Shown here piece after piece: positions 20,261-29,210 of a stretch of DNA of 64,000 nucleotides (position 1 is its first letter; each line of letters begins with the position of its first letter). A program made the translations under genes and the position numbers. The stretch is from Arthrobacter sp. AL12. GTDB lineage: Bacteria > Actinomycetota > Actinomycetes > Actinomycetales > Micrococcaceae. A model generated the notes under the pieces. That model saw nothing but the letters and a program-made list of their open reading frames with translations. It was not told where the DNA came from and searched no databases. The stretch lies in NCBI RefSeq assembly GCF_029960645.1, contig NZ_JASBQY010000005.1, positions 181,292-245,291 of the forward strand. Reading direction: 5' to 3'.

Positions 20261-23200
20261 TTAGTTGCGGTTTTCGGGCGGCAGCGCGACCTGGAGCTTG
20301 CGGACCTTGCCGCGGCCCACAATGTAGCCGCGGCCGGGGATGAAGTCCGTGCTGACCCGGCCCAGCGACGTGCTGAGCAGGCTGTCGCCCTCGATGTCGC
20401 CCGGGTTGAGCAGCAGGCCCCGGCGGCCGGACTTGAACGGCTGCGCGAGTGACCAGGCCGAGGACCAGGTGGAGGTCTCGGATTCGCCCACCACCCACTG
20501 CTCGGCCTTGATCGAGGCGGTGATCAGCCGTTCGATCCCGGATTCCGCTGCCGTGTCGGTGAAGTCGGTCAGCCCCTCGATGAAGATCGCGAGCTTGCCC
20601 GGCGTGCCGGTGGAGTAGTCCACCAGCTCATCGATGGCTTCCTCGACGTCGTCCGCGCCCACCATGGAGCGGTCCCAGAGTTTCAGGGACGCCGCGGCGG
20701 AGCGCCGGGAGCCGATGTACAGCAGTTCGACGCCTGGGTTGGAACGGCGCAGCGCGTAGGCCAGGGTCACCAGGGCCACGGTGCGCCCGGAGCCGGGCGG
20801 GCCTGCCAGCAGCAGCGGGCCCTTGGCCAGGATCTCAGCGGGCTGAAGGGTCTCGTCGTCGACACCGATCACCGGGAGGTCCGGGCTGCCGGCGGGCAGG
20901 ACGTCGAGGTCGATCTGGTCCGGCAGGCGCTCGATCTGCGGGGCGCGTTCGACCCCCTGTCGCAGCATGGCCTCGGTGAGTTTGTGCACCTCGCGGGCCT
21001 GCACGGCCAGGTTGGAGTTGCCGCCGAGCACCGCGAGCTGCACCTCAAGGTTGCCCAGCAGGCCGCGGCCCGGGGGCGAAGCCTGGCCCAGGACGTCCTT
21101 GGGCACATCCATCGAAAGGTAGTCGTCCTCGGAGGAGAGGCGCAGCACGAGCCGGCGCTGGATCGAGGCCAGCAGCGACGCCGGTACGGAGTTGGGCCGG
21201 TCCCCGCTGACCACCAGATGGATGCCCAGCGGACGGCCGTCTGTGGCCAGCTGCAGGAAGATGTCCCACAGCGCCGAGAGCTTGCTGTATTCGTAGGCCT
21301 CGCGGAACGCGGACATGCCGTCCACCAGCACGAAGATCCGTTTTTCCGCCGGCCGTTCCGCGAGGGTCCGGTACTCCACGATGGTCGACGCACGGACTTC
21401 CGAATAGCGGGCCGCTCGGTCGTCGGCGAGGTCCCGGAGCCAGCGCAGCAGCCGGCCGACGCGTTCGACGTCGTCACCGTTGATAATCTCCCCGACGTGC
21501 GGCAGCTCATCGAGCATCTTCAGCCCCGAGGAGCCGCAGTCGATGCCGTAGACGTTCACCGGCCCGCCGCGCGGGGTGACGGCGGCGGCGATCGCGATGC
21601 CGCGCAGGGCCGCGGACTTGCCCGAGCCGCCGGTGCCGTAGATGGCCATGTTGCCGTCCCGGTCCGGCTCGTAGAACACCGTGGGCTGGTCCTGGTGCGC
21701 GGGGTCGTCCGCCACGCCGAGGAGCAGCCGTTCGTCCGTGCGGGGGTTCGGCAGCCGGGAGAAGTCGTAGGTGGTGGCGAGTTCGTCCAGCCAGGGCTTG
21801 CGCGGCGGGTCGATGGAGAGCACGTCGGCGGCCTTGATGATGTTGGCCGTCATCCGGGCGATGTCGTTCAGGCCCGCGGCCTCTTCCTTCACCGGGGTCT
21901 CGGGCGCCGGGGCGGCCCAGGCCGGGCCGGAGCCGAAGGCCATCTCGACGATCTCGATCTGCGGCCGCTGCGGTTTCTCGGTGGTCCAGCCGCCGGCGTA
22001 GCCGGTCTGGAATCCCTGGATCCGGCCGGGGCCGGTCTTGGCCGCGCCGCGTCCGGGGATGGACGGGTCGAAGTAGGCAGCCGTCGGCACGCCGAGGATG
22101 TCGATCGCGTCATCCACGTCGGCCATCCGCAGCGCCACCCGCAGGTTGGTGTTGGCGCGCAGGCTTTCCTTGATCACGCCGGCCGGGCGCTGGGTGGCCA
22201 GGATCAGGTGCAGGCCCAGGGACCGGCCGCGGGCGGCGACGTCCACCACGCCGTCGACGAACTCCGGCACCTCGGTGGCGAGGGCCGCGAACTCGTCCAC
22301 GATGATGATCAGGTACGGCGGCGCTTCCGGGTCCGCTTCGCGCTGGAGTTCCAGCAGGTCCTTGGCCTTCTTCCGGTTCAGCAGCCGTTCCCGGTGGTGC
22401 AGCTCGGCCCGCAGCGAGGTCAGCGCGCGGCGGACCAGGTGCGGGGAAAGGTCGGTGACCAGGCCCACGGTGTGCGGCAGGTGCAGGCAGTCCGCGAACG
22501 CGGCGCCGCCCTTGTAGTCGACAAAGAGGAAGCTCACCCGGTCCGGGCTGTAGGCCGCGGCCATGCCCATCACCCAGGACTGCAGGAACTCGGACTTGCC
22601 GGCGCCGGTGGTGCCGCCGACGAGGGCGTGCGGGCCCTCGTTCTTGAGGTCGAGGTAGAGCGGTTCGATGCCCTTGGAGCCGACCAGGGCCCGGAGCGTG
22701 CCGTTGTCCTTGCGGTTGGGCACGGCGGAGGCCCGGACCGAGTTGTTTTCGGTCCAGCGCTCGGCCACGGCCGCCGGATTGTCCAGGAAGTCCTTGCCGA
22801 TCAGGGTCGCGTAGGACACGGCACGCGGCAGGTCCGAGTCGTCCTCCAGCGGCTTGCCGACGTCGACGACGGGCGTCAGCATGCGGGCCAGCTGGGCGGC
22901 GAGGCCGGCGTCGAGGCTTTCGCAGCTCACCGGGAAGGCGTGCCGGCCGAGCCGGACCTGGCCGGTGGTGGTGCCGTGGTCGCCGTCAACGGCCATGAAG
23001 TCCCGGCAGGCTGCCGGCAGCTGCTGCACCGAGGACGCCACCCACATGACGTGCACGCCGGAGTCCGGGCCCCGCTCGAGGACCCGGGTAAGCCGGCCGC
23101 GGTCCACCGGGGCGTCGTCCTCGACGACCACCAGCACGGTGGGCAGCAGCGGTGCCGGAAGGTCCGTGCTGAGCGGGTCGACGCCGGGCCGCAGGGCCGG

Positions 23201-24706
23201 GCGGGGGGTTTGGGAGGCGGCCTCCCGCTGGTCAATCAGGTCCTCCAGCCGGGACAGCAGGGCCGAGCCGCCCGCGGGCCCGGCGGCGAGGTGGTCGCCG
23301 CTGAGCGGGCTGTGGCCGGAGCCGACGTGCGGGAGCCACTGCAGCCATTCCCAGCGTTCCTTCGACTGCGCCGAGGTGATGGCGGCCAGGACCACTTCCG
23401 CGGGCGAGTGCAGGCCCACGAGCTGCAGGACCATCCCGCGGGCCACGTCGTCGACGAGGCCGCGGGACCCGGCGAGGCCGAAGGACCCGGCGGAGCGCAG
23501 CTGCGAGACGATCGGCACGCCCTCGATGTCCCGGAACTGCGTCATGCACTCCTGGATTTCGGCCATGTATTCGGCCTCGGTGTCGTTGCTGTTGGGCTCC
23601 TCGAACTGGATCCGCGACGGCGCGGTGCCCAGGCCGAAGCGCAGCCCCAGGAAGCCGGTGTGCTCGGGCCGGTGGGTCCAGAGCAGCGGGCCGAGCTTGT
23701 AGATCGAGTCGACCGTGTCGCTGACCGAGGGTGCTTCCTGCAGCCGGACGGAGCGTTCCACGTTCTGCAGCCGGGTGATGTCCGTCCGGAACGCGGCCAT
23801 GGACTCGAGGAACTGCTTGTGCTGTTCCTTGCGTTCCCGCTTGGCCTGCAGCTTCTGGTCCACGTAATGGCCCACGATGAACAGCGGCATCATCAGCATG
23901 AACACGACCGAGAGCACGTTCTGCGTGACGGCGAACAGGATCCCGCCCATCATCAGCGGCGCGAGCAGCATGATGTACGGGAACGCGTGGTGCTCCTGGC
24001 GTTTGGGCCCGGCCGGGAGCATCTTTTTCTGCAGCTCGAACCGGGGCACCACGCGCGGCGAGCGGTTGAAGTCGATCAGGGGCGAACTCGGGGCGGAACT
24101 GTGGCCGGTGCCGAGCGAGACCACCGAGACAGTGGTGTCGCCCAGGGCCACGGTGTCCGAGGAGTTCAGTGTGGCGCGGGTGACCGGCAGCCCGTCCATC
24201 AGCAGCCCGTTGGCTGAATTCGTGTCCACGATCTCCACCGTCTCGCCAACTGTGATCCGGGCGTGCCGCTTGGAGGTCAGCGGGTCCGTGAGCCGGATGT
24301 CGACGTCCCGGTCCCGGCCGATGTAGCTGGTGCCCGACGGCAGCGAGAATTCGCGTCCGACGTCGGGCCCGGACAGCACGCGCAGCGTCGCCGCGGCCGG
24401 TCCCCGGTTCCCGCCGGGTGTCTCGAACTGCTCGCTGAGCTGGGTCAGCGAGACGATGGAGCCCGGCCGCAGCCCGGATTCGAGCAGGTTGTCCTTGCGG
24501 TCCAGGACGCTGCCCTTCATGCCGCCGGCGGCGAAGGCCTCCTCGATGCTCAGGGACAGGGTCGACGGCGGCGGGGTCCCCCGCCGTGCCGGATCGGCCG
24601 CCCAGAGCTGGGTGGCGATGTCCGCCACGGTGGCGAGGCCGTCAACGGTGACGGCGAGGTCTTTGGCGTCGGCCGGGTCGCGGCGCAGCGTCAGTCGGAT
24701 TCTCAC
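20261..24706 (-). CDS. FHA-EccC/EssC-like FtsK-SpoIIIE ATPase (type VII secretion-type motor)
   Basis: A 1481-residue membrane ATPase. Order: a beta-rich N-terminal module (1-95), an FHA domain (~107-190; YIGRDRDVDIRL, SKRHARI, NSANG, a phosphothreonine-binding set), two TM helices (~245-285), then three FtsK-like modules. ATPase 1 has an intact Walker A (GTTGAGKSEF, ~700) and Walker B (LIIIVDEFAAL). Module 2 has Walker A GTGGSGKSAA (~1022) but Walker B VLVDG without Glu. Module 3 has GPPGSGRT (~1302), with Arg for the Lys. This single-chain, three-module layout with FHA recalls EssC of the Firmicutes system more than mycobacterial EccC. No EccB/D/E, mycosin or WXG100 gene is in the window. 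The GTG start overlaps the upstream stop (GTGA). Likely role: energising export of partner proteins, gated by phosphorylation. Confidence 0.9.
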   Translation of the reverse strand: MRIRLTLRRDPADAKDLAVTVDGLATVADIATQLWAADPARRGTPPPSTLSLSIEEAFAAGGMKGSVLDRKDNLLESGLRPGSIVSLTQLSEQFETPGGNRGPAAATLRVLSGPDVGREFSLPSGTSYIGRDRDVDIRLTDPLTSKRHARITVGETVEIVDTNSANGLLMDGLPVTRATLNSSDTVALGDTTVSVVSLGTGHSSAPSSPLIDFNRSPRVVPRFELQKKMLPAGPKRQEHHAFPYIMLLAPLMMGGILFAVTQNVLSVVFMLMMPLFIVGHYVDQKLQAKRERKEQHKQFLESMAAFRTDITRLQNVERSVRLQEAPSVSDTVDSIYKLGPLLWTHRPEHTGFLGLRFGLGTAPSRIQFEEPNSNDTEAEYMAEIQECMTQFRDIEGVPIVSQLRSAGSFGLAGSRGLVDDVARGMVLQLVGLHSPAEVVLAAITSAQSKERWEWLQWLPHVGSGHSPLSGDHLAAGPAGGSALLSRLEDLIDQREAASQTPRPALRPGVDPLSTDLPAPLLPTVLVVVEDDAPVDRGRLTRVLERGPDSGVHVMWVASSVQQLPAACRDFMAVDGDHGTTTGQVRLGRHAFPVSCESLDAGLAAQLARMLTPVVDVGKPLEDDSDLPRAVSYATLIGKDFLDNPAAVAERWTENNSVRASAVPNRKDNGTLRALVGSKGIEPLYLDLKNEGPHALVGGTTGAGKSEFLQSWVMGMAAAYSPDRVSFLFVDYKGGAAFADCLHLPHTVGLVTDLSPHLVRRALTSLRAELHHRERLLNRKKAKDLLELQREADPEAPPYLIIIVDEFAALATEVPEFVDGVVDVAARGRSLGLHLILATQRPAGVIKESLRANTNLRVALRMADVDDAIDILGVPTAAYFDPSIPGRGAAKTGPGRIQGFQTGYAGGWTTEKPQRPQIEIVEMAFGSGPAWAAPAPETPVKEEAAGLNDIARMTANIIKAADVLSIDPPRKPWLDELATTYDFSRLPNPRTDERLLLGVADDPAHQDQPTVFYEPDRDGNMAIYGTGGSGKSAALRGIAIAAAVTPRGGPVNVYGIDCGSSGLKMLDELPHVGEIINGDDVERVGRLLRWLRDLADDRAARYSEVRASTIVEYRTLAERPAEKRIFVLVDGMSAFREAYEYSKLSALWDIFLQLATDGRPLGIHLVVSGDRPNSVPASLLASIQRRLVLRLSSEDDYLSMDVPKDVLGQASPPGRGLLGNLEVQLAVLGGNSNLAVQAREVHKLTEAMLRQGVERAPQIERLPDQIDLDVLPAGSPDLPVIGVDDETLQPAEILAKGPLLLAGPPGSGRTVALVTLAYALRRSNPGVELLYIGSRRSAAASLKLWDRSMVGADDVEEAIDELVDYSTGTPGKLAIFIEGLTDFTDTAAESGIERLITASIKAEQWVVGESETSTWSSAWSLAQPFKSGRRGLLLNPGDIEGDSLLSTSLGRVSTDFIPGRGYIVGRGKVRKLQVALPPENRN

Positions 24707-25452
24707 GCTTGGTCGGCTCCAGTCAGTTCTTCAGTGTTGGGCGTTGCGGCGGGGTGCTTTCCGGTTCTGTGCTGTTCCAGCAGGTACAAATCCGCGGGGG
24801 TCACCAGGTGGGAGGTGACGGCGTGTTCCACGAGCCGGGCGCGGCGGTTGGTGGCGAGTTTCCCGCCGCCGCCCCGCAGGCCGGCGACCCCCACCTTGTC
24901 GAGCTTGTCGCACACGTTGTCCAGCTTTCTGTTGAACCGGGTCAGGGCCCAGCCCAGGGTCTTGGCGGCGTCGGCCGAGGACGGGATGGCGCTGAAGCCG
25001 GTCCCTTCCCGGCGCAGCATGGGTTCGGCGAGGGCCACTATCAGGGCCTTCTGCGAGGTGGTGAAGAGCACGGGGCCGATCGTGGTGTCACCGCTGCTGT
25101 CCTCGTCGCGGGATTCCTGCCGGAACGCGGGGGTCCGCAGGTGCGCGGCGAACTCGTAAGTGGTCGGGCCGGCGGTGAAGATGACGTTGGTGTGGCTGAA
25201 GACCAGCGGAATCCGGGCGCCCGGCGAGAGCCACGCCTGCATCCCGCCGGAGGCGTCGGCGATGGTCGCGCAGAGCATGCTGCCGACGTTGCTCAGCCAC
25301 CAGATGCCGTCATAGCGGGCGATCTGCAGGAACTGCCGGTGCAGGTAGGGGTTGTCGTCCACCTCCAGGTCGCCTTCGCGGCCGATGCTGAAGATGTCCT
25401 GGTCCGAGGGCTCATGCCACTCGCCGCAGAAATCTATTGCCAGATCCCCCAT
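24703..25452 (-). CDS. FHA-like / winged-helix hybrid protein
   Basis: A 249-residue soluble protein. The N-terminal ~110 residues look like a divergent FHA fold: FSIGREGDLEVDDNPYLHRQ carries the GR...H pattern, then WWLSNVGS in place of the usual N-G. The C-terminal half (residues ~125-225) is helical with a winged-helix look: SQKALIVALAEPML, LGWALTRFNRKLDNVCDKL, and an R/K-rich wing KLATNRRARLVEHAV. It lies 33 bp after the kinase gene and overlaps the FHA-EccC start. I infer a phospho-dependent adaptor or transcription factor for this operon; I know no characterised homologue. Confidence 0.65.
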   Translation of the reverse strand: MGDLAIDFCGEWHEPSDQDIFSIGREGDLEVDDNPYLHRQFLQIARYDGIWWLSNVGSMLCATIADASGGMQAWLSPGARIPLVFSHTNVIFTAGPTTYEFAAHLRTPAFRQESRDEDSSGDTTIGPVLFTTSQKALIVALAEPMLRREGTGFSAIPSSADAAKTLGWALTRFNRKLDNVCDKLDKVGVAGLRGGGGKLATNRRARLVEHAVTSHLVTPADLYLLEQHRTGKHPAATPNTEELTGADQA

Positions 25453-25485
25453 AATCCGTGCCTTTCTGGAAAGTCGTTGGTGCTG

Positions 25486-27243
25486 CTAGTTCGGGACGCA
25501 GGCGACGGAATCCGGGCCCAGCGGCGAGGAAGCCCCGTCGCTGCGGACGATCATGACCTGGATGCAGCTGGGTTCGGTCGGGTTCGCCGCGATTTCAGCG
25601 GCGGGCCCCGCGGACGACTGGTACTCTCCCCCGCCCTTGAGCGTGTGGACCCGCCATTTGTAGCTGTCGCCGGTTTTTGGCTGTGGGTTGGTCCAGCTAA
25701 AGCTGACCTTCCCGGCCGGACCGGCCGCCCCGGCCAGCCCGGTGACGTCCGGCACGGTGCCGTTGTCCAGGGCGTCCGCGGGCGGTTTGCTGACCTGGTC
25801 CGTGGCTTTCGGCGCCGGCTCGGGCCGGGTGGTGCCGGCCACGACCCCGAGGGCGACGGCGGCCACCAGGACGGTGCCGCCGACAATGGAGAGCAGCAGC
25901 TTGCGGCGGCCGTGGCCGGCCGGCTGCTCCCCCGCCACCTCGTCCCCGTCGCTGGCGGGAGCCGCCGTGCTGGAACGGTTGACCGTGGCCGCAACGTCGT
26001 CCTCGGAGGCGGCGTCACGGGTGCTGGAAGTCCGGGTGTCGCCGCTCCGGTCGCCGCTCCATCCGGCGGTCCGGTCGGTGCCGGGCGCCGCGAAGCCGGG
26101 CAGTGCCGGGCGCTGGGCGGCTGCATTGTTGGATGCGGTGGCTTTGTTGAAGGCGGTGGCGTTGGTGGCGTTGTTGAAGGTGGTGGCGTTGTTGAAGGTG
26201 GTGGCGTTGTTGAAGGTGGTGGCGTTGTCAAGCGTGGAACTTGTGTCCGAGCCGGGGAACCTGGCCGGGAAGGTGGGGGCGTTGCCGGTGGCGTCCGGGT
26301 CGATCGCGGCGACGCTGCGGACCCGGGTTTCCTCGAAGCCGTCGTCCGGCTGGTTTTCCTCGGGGCGCGGCTCCTCCAGGACTTCAAACGACGTCACGGA
26401 GAGGTTCAGTTCCGCCTGGATCCGCTGCAGGGCCAGCGCGAAGGCGTGCGCCGAGGAGTAGCGGGAGGAAGCGGCCTTGGCCATCGCGGTCGAGAGCGCC
26501 AGTTCCAGGGATTCCGGCACGTCGGCGCGGCCCAGTTTCGGCACCGGCAGGTTCGTGATCCGTGAGATCAGCTCACGCTGGGAGTTGTCCGCCCCCGGCA
26601 GCACAAACGGGGACCGCCCGGCCAGCAGGGTGTAGAGCGTGGCGCCGAGCGCCCAGACGTCCACCAGGACGCCGTCGACATGGTGGCCGGTGAACTGCTC
26701 CGGCGGGGACCACGGGATGGACATGCCCGCGTCCTCGTCCGCGTCCCCGGCCAGGGTGCCGGAGATGCCGAAGTCCGTCAGGGCGGGCCGGTTGTAGTCC
26801 GTGACCAGGATGTTGGCGGGCTTGATGTCCCGGTGCGCGATCCCGGCCCGGTGGGCGGTCTCGACGGCGGAAGCCACCTGGATACCGATGGCCAGGACCT
26901 CGTCCACGCTGAAGCGCTGCCGCCGGTAGCGGACGTCCAGGCTGGGCCGGGAACAGTACTCCATGGCGAGGTAGGAATGCCCGGAGTCGGTGATCTCGGC
27001 TTCGAAAATCGTCACGATGTACGGGTGCGAGGACAGCTGCGCCATGAGGTTGGCTTCGGACTCGAAGCGGCGGCGGGCACCTTCGGTTTTCAGGTCCGAG
27101 AGCAGCACCTTGACGGCCACCTTGCGGCGCGGCCGGTCCTGTTCGTAGAGATAGACATCGGAGAAGCCGCCGGAACCGAGCAGGCTGATGTACGTGAAGC
27201 CCGGGATGACTGGCGGCGGGGCTACGGGCCGTTTTGAACTCAC
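25486..27243 (-). CDS. Transmembrane Ser/Thr protein kinase, PknB/Pkb2-like
   Basis: A 585-residue receptor-type Hanks kinase. The catalytic domain (~15-290) appears intact: P-loop GSGGFSDVY, VAVKVLL lysine, catalytic HRDIKPANIL, DFG in LTDFGISG, and PPEQF as the APE equivalent. A cytoplasmic juxtamembrane region of ~150 residues contains an Asn/Thr/Ala/Phe repeat (NNATTF units). One TM helix (~446-468, LLLSIVGGTVLVAAVALGVVAG) leads to a ~115-residue extracellular FN3-like domain (VSFSWTNPQPKTGDSYKWRVHTL) with two cysteines. There are no PASTA repeats. Start overlaps the upstream FHA gene (ATGA). The natural partners are the FHA proteins and PP2C of the same operon. Confidence 0.92.
   Translation of the reverse strand: MSSKRPVAPPPVIPGFTYISLLGSGGFSDVYLYEQDRPRRKVAVKVLLSDLKTEGARRRFESEANLMAQLSSHPYIVTIFEAEITDSGHSYLAMEYCSRPSLDVRYRRQRFSVDEVLAIGIQVASAVETAHRAGIAHRDIKPANILVTDYNRPALTDFGISGTLAGDADEDAGMSIPWSPPEQFTGHHVDGVLVDVWALGATLYTLLAGRSPFVLPGADNSQRELISRITNLPVPKLGRADVPESLELALSTAMAKAASSRYSSAHAFALALQRIQAELNLSVTSFEVLEEPRPEENQPDDGFEETRVRSVAAIDPDATGNAPTFPARFPGSDTSSTLDNATTFNNATTFNNATTFNNATNATAFNKATASNNAAAQRPALPGFAAPGTDRTAGWSGDRSGDTRTSSTRDAASEDDVAATVNRSSTAAPASDGDEVAGEQPAGHGRRKLLLSIVGGTVLVAAVALGVVAGTTRPEPAPKATDQVSKPPADALDNGTVPDVTGLAGAAGPAGKVSFSWTNPQPKTGDSYKWRVHTLKGGGEYQSSAGPAAEIAANPTEPSCIQVMIVRSDGASSPLGPDSVACVPN
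26144..26224. repeat. 18-bp coding minisatellite in the kinase juxtamembrane region
   Basis: Three exact copies of an 18-bp unit (TTGTTGAAGGTGGTGGCG at 26171-26188, 26189-26206, 26207-26224) follow a one-mismatch copy at 26144-26161 and a 9-bp partial. In the protein they give repeated six-residue N-N-A-T-T-F units. The copy number is probably variable between strains, changing linker length without breaking the frame. Confidence 0.85.
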
Positions 27244-29210
27244 GGGATTGCCTCAAAGCGCAGCCAGATGCCGTCGCCGACTTCTGCGATGTCGCCGTCG
27301 AGCAGGATCGCCATCTCGCCCTGCGCCAGCCGGCGCGGGGACTGGCCCTCGCGCACGAGCACGGTGCCGTTGGTGGCCTTAAGGTCGCACAGCATGACGT
27401 GCCAGCCTTCGAGCCGGACCTCCACATGCGAGCGGGAAATGTCCCCGCTCGGGCTTGCCACCTGGATCAGTTTGGGCATCACGGCGCCCTGCACGCGCGA
27501 GACCGACGGCTGGCGTCCCACGACGAGTGACTGGTCAAGGTCGATCAGTTCGCCGGTGGACAGACGCATCCGGCCCAGGCCCGGCCGCCGGACCTGGACG
27601 CCGTCGCCGGGCAGCGGCTGGCCGCAGCGTCCGCACTGGGAGTAGGTGGAGGGGTTGGCGTGGCCCTGCGGGCAGACACGGGCCAGCACCATGGGTCCGG
27701 TGGCCGGTTCCGAAGCCGGTCCCGCGGACGGGCGCTGGGCGCCGGGCGGCCGGGCGCCAGCCGCTGCGAGGTCACTCTTCATGACCGTCTGGCCGTCGTG
27801 GTCGGCATCCGCTCCGGGCTGCAGGGCAGGCAGATGCAGGGCAGGCGGCTGCGGAGCCGACGGCGGCAGCGCCGCGGGTGCCGCGGGTGCAGGCGCCAGC
27901 GCCGGTGGGGACGCCCGGGAGGCCTCGGGCACCTGGGACGCCTGGGACCATTGGTCGCCGCCGGTGTGCCAGGGGACGGAGTCGATCAGCCCGGTGGGCA
28001 GCGCCGTGCGCGGCGGCGCGGGCGGTTCCGGCACGGGCGCGGGGGCGGCCCCGGATTCGGCGGCCTCCGGCGCCGGCTCAGGCTCTGCACCGGCGGAGCC
28101 GGCACTGGTGGAGTCTGCACTGGTGGAGCCGGCACTGGTGGAGTCGGCGGCGGACTCGACCGCGGGTTCGGCGTCAGGATCCGCGCGGACGGCGGCGTCT
28201 TCGATGTTCCGCATCACCGTCTGTTCCCAGAGGTGGTCGTAGCTGCCGGTCGGCTCCTGTTCCGCCGGTTCCGGTGCCGCCGCGGACGGCTGCTGCGCGG
28301 ACGGTTCGGGCTCACGCCCGGCCGCCGCGGGTTCAGCGTCGGGCGCCAGTTCCGGTGACAGGTCCGGTTCGGCTTCGGCGTCGGGTTCGGGTTCGGCGTC
28401 GGCCTCGGCCTCGGGGACCGGTTCCGGTTCACCGTGCAGGGCTCCGCCAAGCTCGAGGTCCTCACCGGGGAACTCCAGCACGGTCTCCGCGGAGGCACCG
28501 TGCTCGCTGAGCTCGGCCGCGATGTCTGCCTCGGCGGCCGCCAGGACTTCGTCCTCCACCGCCGCGTCCTCCACGGCCGGGCCGTCCACCGCTGCTTCGT
28601 CTGTCGCCGCTTCGTCCATCGCTGCTTCGACAACGGCCGTTGCCCCTGCGTCCGCCGCAATCGGAACTACCATAGCGGCCATCGCCGCGGCAGGGACCGC
28701 ACGGGCGGCAGACCGGACAGCAACACCGGTGAAGTCCACCCGCAGGCCCTGGAGCAGGACCACCCCGTCAGCCAGCGGCAGGTCCGCAGCGGCGCCGGAG
28801 GCCCGTACCGGGCCGGGATTGCCCGCGGCGTCGACACCGGGGACGGTCAGGCTGAATCCGTCGGCCGCTGCGAAGCGCCGTTCCGTCCAGGTGGTGACCT
28901 CGCGGCCGCTCAGGTCCACCTGGCCGGAGGGCAGGTCCACCGTGAAGTCGATTTCGCCGCGCAGGAACACCTGGACGGAGCCGCGGCGGGCCACGATCGC
29001 GAACCACGGCAGCCGGGCGAGCGAACCGCCCGAGGCCGAGGACACGGCGTCGAGCACCTCGTGGGCCTCGGGGCCGGTGGCCAGCAGCTCCCACAGTGAG
29101 TCCACCAGGGCCGGCGCGGTGTCCGGGCGCAGCAGCACCACGGTTCCGGAGCGCACCACACCGAGCCAGCTGCCGGGCGTGTAGCGCGTGGCGGCGGGGT
29201 TACTTGCCAT
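27240..29210 (-). CDS. FHA-domain protein with zinc ribbon
   Basis: A 656-residue soluble protein. The N-terminal ~220 residues form a beta-rich module without a name I can assign (GSWLGVVRSGTVVLLRPDT; VFLRGEIDFTVDLPSGQVDLSGREV). The middle is a long disordered region very rich in Ala, Glu and Pro. A zinc ribbon follows (CPQGHANPSTYSQCGRCGQPL, three cysteines and a histidine visible), then a C-terminal FHA domain with VVGRQPSV, ISRSHVEV and KATNGTVL. The ATG at 29208-29210 overlaps the PP2C stop by 11 bp. FHA binds phosphothreonine, so it is a probable substrate or scaffold of the operon's kinase. Confidence 0.8.
   Translation of the reverse strand: MASNPAATRYTPGSWLGVVRSGTVVLLRPDTAPALVDSLWELLATGPEAHEVLDAVSSASGGSLARLPWFAIVARRGSVQVFLRGEIDFTVDLPSGQVDLSGREVTTWTERRFAAADGFSLTVPGVDAAGNPGPVRASGAAADLPLADGVVLLQGLRVDFTGVAVRSAARAVPAAAMAAMVVPIAADAGATAVVEAAMDEAATDEAAVDGPAVEDAAVEDEVLAAAEADIAAELSEHGASAETVLEFPGEDLELGGALHGEPEPVPEAEADAEPEPDAEAEPDLSPELAPDAEPAAAGREPEPSAQQPSAAAPEPAEQEPTGSYDHLWEQTVMRNIEDAAVRADPDAEPAVESAADSTSAGSTSADSTSAGSAGAEPEPAPEAAESGAAPAPVPEPPAPPRTALPTGLIDSVPWHTGGDQWSQASQVPEASRASPPALAPAPAAPAALPPSAPQPPALHLPALQPGADADHDGQTVMKSDLAAAGARPPGAQRPSAGPASEPATGPMVLARVCPQGHANPSTYSQCGRCGQPLPGDGVQVRRPGLGRMRLSTGELIDLDQSLVVGRQPSVSRVQGAVMPKLIQVASPSGDISRSHVEVRLEGWHVMLCDLKATNGTVLVREGQSPRRLAQGEMAILLDGDIAEVGDGIWLRFEAIP

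Noticed and set aside
20261..24706. Annotation as a DNA translocase FtsK
   Set aside because: FHA plus three ATPase modules and two central TM helices match EccC/EssC; there is no gamma domain, and FtsK would have a single motor.
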